A stretch of DNA of 64,000 nucleotides, taken from NCBI RefSeq assembly GCF_037975245.1, contig NC_092574.1, positions 11,123,213 through 11,187,212 of the forward strand. The letters run 5' to 3'. This document shows, one piece after another, positions 53,464-64,000 of the stretch. Every line of letters starts with the position of its first letter. The stretch's first letter is position 1. A model generated the notes under the pieces. It saw nothing but the letters and a program-made list of their open reading frames with translations, did not search any database and had not been told where the DNA came from. A program made the translations under genes and the position numbers. This stretch comes from Apostichopus japonicus (lineage: Eukaryota; Echinodermata; Holothuroidea; Aspidochirotida; Stichopodidae).

Positions 53464-53967
53464 CTCTAGACCCCGGATGAGTGTATTATTACGTCACTTC
53501 AAATTGATGATTTGGAGAAAGCAATATCAGTTGTTGTTTGAGGTTGAGGTTGGATCAGTTAAGCAGTTTGGTTTTCATTCCCTGGCTCCATCTAGGGTGA
53601 CTTTTTTTCTGAAATAAATCTTATTCCATGACAATATAGTACATGCATGTATGACTGACGAATGGGAACGACTTCAGCAGATTATGACAGCGACATACGG
53701 AGCTAATTGACAAGAATCACTCTTGCATGTCCTTTAACCTATACCCGTTGTTGAGACCATGTTCTGTTCAAGTGTATAGTTTATAATGTGGATCGCTCAT
53801 TCACCTTGAACCATATGTAGAATCATATATGATGGACGAATTTATTCCCTTGACGTAACGCCGTAGAGATCACATGGCTACAGTCCTATTGCAAAGTGGA
53901 CACGGTAGTTCAGTGGCGTAACGATTAACTTTGGGGCCTGGGGCCAATGGTTCGATGGGCTCATGAG

Positions 53968-54464
53968 CAGGGACGTAGCGAAGTGTTTTTTGTTGTTGGG
54001 GTGTGTGTGGAGAATTTGATTTGCTGACGGATCTGGAAGTGGTGACTGAAATGGGGGAGGGGTCTAAGGGGAGGGGGTGTCCCCTCCCCTTTGGAAAATT
54101 TTTAGTTTTGAAACGTCCTTAGATGCAATCTGGTGCATATTTTAAGTCCAATTTGATTTGCCGACGGATCTGGAAGTGGTGACTGAAATGGGGGAGGGTT
54201 CTAAGGGTAGGGGGTCTACCCCTCCCCTTTGGAAAATTTTTAGTTTTGAAACGTCCTTAGATGCAATCTGGTGCATATTTTAAGTCAAATTTGGCACGGA
54301 AGAAGCTCCCGTTCTCCTTTTCTCTATTCAGCTTTCCTTCTTTCTTCCCCTTCCGCTCTCTTCACCTTTTCTCCTTTTGCCGACAGACCCAAAATTTGCC
54401 GACAGCGACCAAATTATTGGGGGGGGGGTGTGACACCCCCACCCCCCCGCTCGCTACGCCCCTG
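53968..54464. mobile_element. hAT-type MITE with internal duplication, 497 bp
   Basis: Termini CAGGGACGTAGCGAAG and, inverted, CAGGGGCGTAGCGAGCG. A perfect 8-bp duplication CTCATGAG lies at 53960-53967 and 54465-54472. Inside, a unit of about 135 bp starting GACGGATCTGGAAGTGGTGA is present twice (54025-54157 and 54158-54293). It carries a self-complementary GGGGAGGGGGTGTCCCCTCC word. A separate CAGTGGCGTAACG end-like sequence lies just outside at 53912. Confidence 0.93.
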
Positions 54465-54472
54465 CTCATGAG

Positions 54473-57026
<2,554 letters not shown>

Positions 57027-58098
57027 CTATGTAAATTGCATGAATATGTCCGAGTCTCTATGTAAATAACATGACTATATCCCAGTCTATGTAAATAACA
57101 AGAGTGAATTTCACTCGTCGTGGAGTGATCACTCACTACACTCTAAGAAAGAGTGAGAATTCACTCCATTCGAGTGAAAATTCACTCTTTTGTTTTTAGA
57201 GTGGATATATATCCCAGTCTATATACATATCATGGTTAGTGTACCAGTCTCTATATGTAAATAGCATGGTTATGTCCCAGTCTATGTAAATATCATGGTT
57301 ATTTCCCAGTTTCTATGTAAATAGCATGGCTATGTCCCAGTTTCTATTTAATATGCATGGTTATGTCCCAGTCACTACGTAAATAGCATGGTTATATCCC
57401 AGTTTCTGTGTCAATAGGATGGTTATATGTCCCAGTCACTTTGTAAATAGCATGGTAATTTCCCAGTTTCTATGTAAATACCATGTTTATGTCCCAGTCA
57501 CTATGTAAATATTATGGTTATGTCCCAGTCACTTTGTAAAAAGCATGTTTATGTACCAGTCTCATGTTAATATAGCAGGATTATGTCCCAGTCACTTTGT
57601 AAATAGCATGGTTGTGTCACAGTCTCTATGTAAATATCATGGTTATGTCCCAGTCACTTTGTAAAAAGCATGTTTATGTACCAGTCACATGTTAATATAG
57701 CAGGATTATGTCACAGTCACTATTTAAATAGCATGGTTATGTCCCAGTCACTATGTAAATAGCATGGTTATGTCACAGTCACTTTGTAAAAAGCATGTTT
57801 ATGTACCAGTCTCATGTTAATATAGCAGGATTATGTCACAGTCACTATTTAAATAGCATGGTTATGTCCCAGTCACTATGTAAATAGCATGGTTATGTCA
57901 CAGTCTCTATGTAAATAGCATGGTTATGTCCCAGTCACTATGTAAATAGCATGGTTATGTCACAGTCTCTATGTAAATAGCATGGTTATGTCACAGTCTC
58001 TATGTAAATAGCATGGTTATGTCACAGTCTCTATGTAAATATCATGGTTATGTCACAGTTTCAATGTAAATAGCATGGTTATGTCCCAGTCACTATTT
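57027..58098. repeat. 31-bp satellite with 125-bp higher-order repeat
   Basis: About 30 copies of a 31-bp unit (TATGTAAATAGCATGGTTATGTCCCAGTC). In the middle, distinctive units starting CACTTTGTAAAAAGC recur at 57530, 57655 and 57780, exactly 125 bp apart, so four basic units form a higher-order repeat there. The array is interrupted at about 57100-57205 by a palindrome-rich insert. Confidence 0.95.
57100..57203. repeat. Palindromic GAGTGAA/TTCACTC insert inside the satellite
   Basis: Contains CACTCTAAGAAAGAGTGA near 57139 and, inverted, the end CACTCTTTTGTTTTTAGAGTG, with many GAGTGA/TCACTC words between. The CACTCTAA... TTAGAGTG ends suggest a small inverted-repeat element inserted in the array. 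Family not recognised. Confidence 0.55.
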
Positions 58099-59262
58099 AT
58101 TTTTGAGAAGGCAGCATAGAGTATTGTAGAGAGCATTGGACTATTCATTGAGAATGAGCTGTGATCGGATCGACCAATAAGTAGAGCTTGGGTAACAATG
58201 GCGACGATATTGTAAATGTTCTTTTTGTTCAACTTGATAAATATGATTTTCAGAATACAAATATAAAAGAGTATACGCATGATTGATGTCTTATACTATG
58301 CGAAAGTCTGTTGTTTGCCCCACGTTTTCGTGATACGAAGTCAGTAATCGTTATCGAAAAACAGGTTCGCGTATGATCGATACACAAACTTATTAGCACA
58401 ATCATCATTTACGGTGATACAATCATCCTTTACGGTGATAGTGTGTAGAGGGTTAAAAACAATATTAATAATTTATTATTATTATTATTTATTATCATAA
58501 CTAGTCTTATATAGCGCAGACTCCAACAAAAGTTGTTCAATACGCTTTACGGGTGCTGAAGGTGCAAAACTAATAGAGTTTACAGAAATGAAAAGTTTTA
58601 AGACAGCGCCTGATTTGAGTACTAGAATTCAATCAGGAGGGAGTTCCATAAACGTGGTGCAGCATTCAGAGAGCTACGGTCACCAGAAATGTCTTGTACG
58701 TGACATTAATGGCACTGATTGAGCCTGGTTTTAATCTTCTCATCAAAATTACGGAATAATCCTTATTTATGAGATAGAAATTGCACAATGGCCGGTCATT
58801 ACTTCATTATTTGATGTCTCCATTGACGCTAGCGGTATTTTAATTCAATACGTCACGTGTACCAAACATCTCGAAAAAATGCTTTATTCTATGGAACACC
58901 AGAAGCCTCACCGAGATGATGTCCTGATAAATAAGAAAATATATCAAGACTAACAGTATTTGTAGATGATGAAATGAACGTACTGCAGACCAATGTTTGT
59001 TTAGCCTCTCGGAAGAAATTCGGATAGGCTTAATCAAACAACTACACTTTCGCCAGTTACATTGTTGCCTAACTGGCTTTGATAAGGCCAGGCATAACGG
59101 AATCAGATACAAACTATCCACAGTGCATAATCTCTGATCAGATTATACCCTCAGATCAGTTATCCCCAAAGTCCAGTCCATATAACCCTCTTATCCATAC
59201 CCTCTGAACGAATGACCTCTCTACCCCCTCCTCCCTACCCACTGCTAGGCTGCAAATATAAC
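58099..59262. other. Intergenic with a marine-type interspersed repeat
   Basis: From about 58470 to 58780 the sequence (TATTATTATT, then CTTATATAGCGCAGACTCC, CAATACGCTTTACGGGTGC and GGGAGTTCCATAAACGTGG) resembles a dispersed repeat I associate with marine invertebrate genomes. No transposase or gene is recognised. Confidence 0.4.
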
Positions 59263-59530
59263 CTTTACGCTGATGATATAGCCACCTGGAGCACCAGTGG
59301 TCGACTCCACCAATAATGTCCAATGGTCATTCTCCAACTGGAGAACTGGTGCAAAAGATGACGCATCGAAATCGATCCCTAAATTCCAATTTAGTCCTCT
59401 TCTCTCATCGAAACACTCCCAATAGAAATACCCCCATCTTTGTCTCTTATTCTCCATTACTACCCCAACCCTGTTGCAAAAACAGACTTCCTCTGTGTTA
59501 TATATTTGACAGTGAAATATTCCTTAAACC
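59263..59530 (+). pseudogene. LINE reverse-transcriptase remnant (YADD box)
   Basis: LYADDIATWSTSGRL is the catalytic YADD block of a non-LTR reverse transcriptase, followed by LQLENWC and RIEIDP as in the next RT segment. Downstream, in another frame, LFSHRNTPNRNTPIF and IFDSEI continue the domain. Stops and frameshifts make it inactive. It ends just before the 19-bp satellite. Confidence 0.75.
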
Positions 59531-59663
59531 ACTTGTGAGAAATTGCTGCTGCATGTATTATATTTAATTCAGGGGAAATATATTAAATAATACGCTACAA
59601 ATGTTTGGAATCGTCCGACCTCGATCTTAGTCCTCGAGTCCTGAGCCACGTGGTCCTTCAAAT

Positions 59664-60262
59664 CCGTTTTATGTACCTCTCCACGTTTCATGTACCTCTC
59701 CACGTTAGATGTACCTCTACACGTTTCATGTACCTCTACACGTTTCATGTAACTCTCCACGTTAGATGTACCTCTACGCGTTTCACGTACCTCTCCACGT
59801 TTCATGTACCTCTCCATGTTTCATGGACCTCTCCACGTTTCATGTACCTCTCCACGTTTCACGTACCTCTACGCGCTTCATGTACCTCTCCACGTTTCAT
59901 GTACCTCTCCACGTTTCATATACCTCTCCACATTAGATGAACCTCTACACGTTTCATGTACCTCTCCACGTTTCATATACCTCTCCACATTAGATGTACC
60001 TCTCCACGTTTCATGTACCTCTACACGTTTCATGTACCCCTACACGTTTCATGTACCTCTCAACGTGAGATGTACCTCCACATGTTACATGTACTTATCC
60101 CCGTAAGATGTACCGCCACACGTTTCATGTACTAATCCACGTAAGATGTACCTCTATGCGTTTCATGTACCTCTACGCGTTTCGTGTACCTCTCAACGTT
60201 TCGTGTACCTTTACACGTTATATATACCTCTCCACGTTTCATGTACCTCTCCACGTTTCAAC
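59664..60262. repeat. 19-bp minisatellite, about 30 copies
   Basis: Unit TACCTCTCCACGTTTCATG with regular variants (ACGTTAGATG, CTACACG). Because 19 is not a multiple of 3 and the unit lacks stops, the frames stay open for over 100 codons (MYLSTFHVPLHVS-type), which is an artefact rather than a gene. Confidence 0.95.
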
Positions 60263-60768
60263 ATTTCTACGTGAGATGGCCCAACTTACAGTATCATTGT
60301 TGTCTAGCTGTTTTAGGAATATCTCTAACACAATCAGCCTTAGGAAATCTTTAAACATTTGTATTTTATTTGTTTCGGGTTTTGTTCAAAACGCGGAGTG
60401 GCAGGTCAAACAGCTCCTTGCATGCAACTGGACTATGTCACTCACTAACCAATCCCTTTCGGTTAGAAGGAGCCTTTCTCGTATTTGTACATGAAAATTA
60501 TAGATTAAAAACGTTTACTCTGATGCGGGTCTGACGAGATAGAGAAGGGAAGAGGAAGTGTCATGGGGCTACAGCCAGGGGCCTGAAGTCACTCTAGGGG
60601 GCAGAGGACATTATGTTGTAAAGGGTTAATGTATCATCGTTGTCATAATATATTTCAGGAAACACGAAAATACCTAAATTGTTGGGCCCTGTGACATGTT
60701 ATGTTCCCGGGGCCCAAACGGTCGACCAACGCTTTTTGACGATATTTCTGTTTGCATTGTTCAGGAAA
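60263..60768. other. Upstream of the SLC22 gene
   Basis: No recognised coding. Acceptor-like sequences (atttcag at about 60657 and tgttcag ending at 60764) precede the start codon, so a separate non-coding 5' exon is possible. Confidence 0.4.
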
Positions 60769-62192
60769 ATGGATCCTAAAACAACCAATCCGAAGACATT
60801 TGACGATATCCTTGGGAATATTGGAGAGATGGGGTTATACCAGATTATCGCGTTGGCTATGATAGTCTACGCCATTCTACCCGAGGCCATGAATTCTATG
60901 ATATATGTGTTCGCTGGTGCTAAACAAGATCACTGGTGTGCCGTGGATCAATGGAGTGTTCCTCAGAGTGAATGTTTGGAGTTACGTTCTTCTGATCCTG
61001 GCGGTTACCGGGATTGCGTGTTCAAATATAAAGACGCGTCCATTCCACGTATTTATACTGACGAGGAGCCCAGCTACTCACAATGTTCTAAGTACGACAT
61101 TCCGTACCCTAACGAGTGGTCTGATCAATTCTATGCCGGTGATCTAACCAACTCAACAGTGTCTTGTGATGATGGATGGGCGTATGATCATGGACAATAT
61201 ATCTCCACTATTGTATCTGACGTAAGAGTTTTTTTAAAATTTAACTTGTCCAATGGAAGTCCGGGTTGACGGTTATCTGTGCAACCGATGTGAATGCTCC
61301 GCATTCGTGCTAAGTACACAAGTAATACACGTCCGTGTCGCGGGCAAGGTTGACGGAAGAAGGTTCAATCTGAGGAAGGGGACAAAAACGTCGAGTGGTA
61401 TAGTGGGAAATTTGACTTTGATTGGAGGGGAGAGGGGAACCGAAACGTTTACCTCATGACATGCCGGTAATATGGATTGTGCAGTTTTCTTTTATATGTC
61501 TAACGAAAGGGCACGTTTTATGTAACAAAGGGGACTTTTTAGTAACTAAAATGGAATAAGGATAGTTTTTTTCTACCCGAAAGGTACTAAGTATTTATGA
61601 AAACGGGCACTTTTGTGTTTTTTTTTCCCCCACAAAGTTGGGAGGGTCACGTGCATACTTAGGCCTTACTGCCTTAGAGGAATCGCATCCTAACCAATTA
61701 TAGAGCAAATTTGTGAGCTGAGTTTTGTTTTGGAGGGCAGGATTTCTTTTACCGGCAGCCTATTGAAACCCCTGGTAAAGGCTAATCAAACCATTACAAT
61801 GGACTGCATGATTATTAAGGTTTACAGCAGTGACGTGCATAAAGGTTCATGCCCCTGTAGTTAAATTAGTCTGGGAAAGCTTTGAATATTCTACCCCATA
61901 GTGCACCCTCTACACACACAAGCTTTTGAACTCCTGCCCTCGCCACTGGTCAGTTGACTGTTGCGGGGAGTTTTGAGCCATCTTTGACAATTTTAGGCGA
62001 ACGTGCTAGAACATATCTGCAAGCTGAATCTCTGTTATTTGTTTCGATATAAGACTTTTCTCATTATTTTCCTCATTTCTAATTACAGTTTGACTTAGTC
62101 TGTGATTACAAACACTTGGCTGGTACTACACAAACTATCTTCTACGCCGGTTATCTCGTTGGTTCATGGCTCTCTGGATCGATATCAGACGT
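60769..62192 (+). CDS. SLC22-family organic ion transporter, first two coding exons (3' part beyond the window)
   Basis: Plasma-membrane major facilitator carrier for organic cations, carnitine or anions; substrate cannot be told from this part. Exons 60769-61221 and 62089-62192 give 185 aa plus two bases. Seen: the N-terminal FDDILGNIGEMGLYQ motif, TM1 (about 23-48), then the large extracellular loop typical of SLC22. The loop has conserved cysteines (DHWC, SEC, RDC, SQC, VSC) and a glycosylation site NST at residue 128. Next come TIVSD and, from exon 2, FDLVCDYKHL and the start of TM2 (FYAGYLVGSWLSGSISD). The MFS signature after TM2 lies in the next exon. The start has A at -3. An in-frame upstream ATG at 60679 is disfavoured because an acceptor precedes 60765 and the motif spacing fits 60769. 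Confidence 0.88.
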
Positions 62193-64000
62193 GTAAGTAA
62201 TGGAACAACTATTAATATCGTGCACACTCTCGAGCCATTTATTCTCGTTTGGAATGTCACTCTAAGATATTGCCTTCCATTTATTTATAACATTTGCAAA
62301 ATTGCAGCATTTTTTGTTCAAAACTTACATTTTTGCCATGTCCTATTTATGTTCTGAAGATTCATTTCCAGTTAATATTAGATTTTAGAAATATTGCTTT
62401 GACATGGACTTGAAATGTCTGAGAAGCAATTTTGGACCAATATGCCGAAATAAAGTAGTCAGATCAGGAAGTCCTTTACGCAATTCCAAACAGCCATGAC
62501 GAGAGGTTGGTAGGGAGGAGAGGCGGGGAAGGGAGGGGGCAGGAGTTGCAATTCCGTGCCCAAGCCAAACAAAACCAGCCGTCAACGAAAACTACCATAA
62601 CTCTTTTCTGTATTATAATGGAATTGTTCAACATCTTTGTTACGTGAGTTGCAACAAGAACTTGTCTGTTAACGCACGATTACCTGAAACGCACCAATTC
62701 ACAGACCGATTCCACGAAAAGTCCTGCTTATGCACGACTTAATTATAGGCCGTTCCCACGAACGCAGGTTTGCTTCACCCTTGATCGACCTATCGAGGGG
62801 AGGGCAAATTGCCCCACTCTTTTTCTGCGTGGGAACGGGGCTAGCCCGAGCTTTATCAAGCCCCTCGTGAGAGGTGGGGTTTGGACAGCTAAGCGTTGAC
62901 AAATGTTGACAAATGTAAATAAACAACTGCCTCGGGGTGTAGTCAATACGTTAACACCAGCAAACACAAAACTGTTTTTAAAATATCAGGAAACAAACGT
63001 TATGATAACGTTATAAATAATATTATTAAAACGTTAAATGTTGAGTCGCTAGAATAGCAGGATAACGTTTTCCCAACGTTTTATATAACATTATTTCGAT
63101 GTCAGCACAACGTTTTTAAGATGTTGAAGAAAATGTTGTATGATAACATATTGACAAATGTTATGACTACGTTATAAAATAACGTTATTAAAACGTTAAA
63201 TGTTGAGTCGCTAGAATAGCAGGTTAACATTTCACAATGTTTCATATAACATTATTTCGATGTCAGCACAATGTCTTTGAAATGTTTCAGAAAAAGTTGT
63301 AAAGACGTTATAGTAATGTTTTGACAATGCTATAACGTTATAGAAAATGTCATGACAGCATTTCCAAAACTTCTGTCAGTACTTTAGATGGGTTATTCGA
63401 GTTTTAAATGTAATGAAACATTATATTCAGAATGGTTGACGATGTCTGGTGCTTCCAACACTGTCAGAAAAGAGTTAATAAGACTTGACTGCTTCTGTAC
63501 TGTCAATTTATTGTAATAAAGCACAAATTTCTGACCTCCACCAGCATCACTATAGGGTTCTTCTATGTTTGAACATGGTATATTTCAACAATGGAAATCA
63601 GTTATGAAGATTTTCAAAGTATACAAAGGAACCCCCCCCCCCAACCCAACACCCCTAAAGAAGAGTGCTATTCATTCAAAAGTGTTATTCATCACGTATA
63701 GATGCTCATGTTATATCACACCACGCAGGTATAGTACGGTTCACCTTGGGCATCCCTGCAAACCTAACTGTATTTATTTAGTATTTTGACTTATATGCAA
63801 GCTTGAAATTGCATTGTGTACCAATAACAATTCTAGAAGTTGCTTATATGGCATTAGCAGTATGGGTACTGGGATTTTAAAACTTGCGTCCACGGGACGC
63901 AACATCTTAAAAATGTTTGAAACTATGAATGTTTGAAAGTAAAACTTGCGTTCATGCTACTCTCCTCCATGATAACCTGCACTTTAAAAAACCTCTACAG
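62193..64000 (+). other. SLC22 intron 2 (open at the window end)
   Basis: Follows a strong donor (gtaagt at 62193). No further SLC22 exon is recognised before the window ends. Holds a two-copy, ACGTT-rich repeat (62994-63301). Confidence 0.6.
62994..63301. repeat. Two-copy ACGTT-rich tandem repeat of about 160 bp
   Basis: Both copies contain ACGTTAAATGTTGAGTCGCT, AGAATAGCAGG and ACATTATTTCGATGTCAGCA in order. AACGTT words recur about ten times, often converted to AATGTT or AACATT in copy 2, a pattern expected from CpG deamination. Confidence 0.9.

Overview
This is a eukaryotic, animal nuclear window. It is AT-rich, with intron-containing genes (GT-AG introns, exons of about 60-280 bp), long 3' UTRs, many microsatellites and minisatellites, long poly-G/poly-C tracts and abundant non-autonomous DNA transposons. 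Gene content (a cytosolic-type transglutaminase, dithiol glutaredoxin, LAPTM-like protein, SLC22 carrier) and repeat style fit a marine invertebrate deuterostome. An echinoderm, possibly a sea cucumber, is my best guess. That placement is inference and not proven by the sequence.

Four genes can be assembled exon by exon with matching splice phases. (1) A minus-strand glutaredoxin at 7582-9522: 3 coding exons, 110 aa, CPFC active site. (2) A plus-strand transglutaminase at 15121-24582: 14 coding exons, 739 aa, intact Cys/His/Asp triad. (3) A minus-strand LAPTM4/5-like four-span membrane protein at 30452-40407: 6 coding exons, 196 aa, C-terminal PPPY motif. It lies tail-to-tail with the transglutaminase. 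(4) The first two coding exons of a plus-strand SLC22-type organic ion transporter at 60769-62192, which continues past the window. The genes share no obvious pathway; this is ordinary metazoan gene order, not an operon.

Between the genes: 1-7.6 kb holds no recognised gene. 9.5-15 kb has a TA-flanked MITE, a hAT-type MITE inserted on its edge, a third inverted-repeat element, a U2 snRNA-like hairpin and a possible orphan first exon. 40.4-60.8 kb is a repeat-rich desert. It holds five more hAT-type MITEs with readable 8-bp target-site duplications, two LINE reverse-transcriptase remnants, a Ty3/gypsy pol remnant with a hAT MITE at its edge, a (TA)n tract, a 31-bp satellite organised as a 125-bp higher-order repeat, and a 19-bp satellite. 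The end of the window (62.2-64 kb) is intron of the SLC22 gene with an ACGTT-rich duplicated block.

I see no CRISPR array, bacterial operon or clearly new multi-gene system. The most notable items are a partial tandem duplication of the glutaredoxin active-site exon, the set of hAT-type MITEs with preserved target duplications (two sharing a core), the higher-order satellite, the U2-like hairpin beside an orphan exon, and a perfect RFX X-box palindrome in the transglutaminase 3' region.
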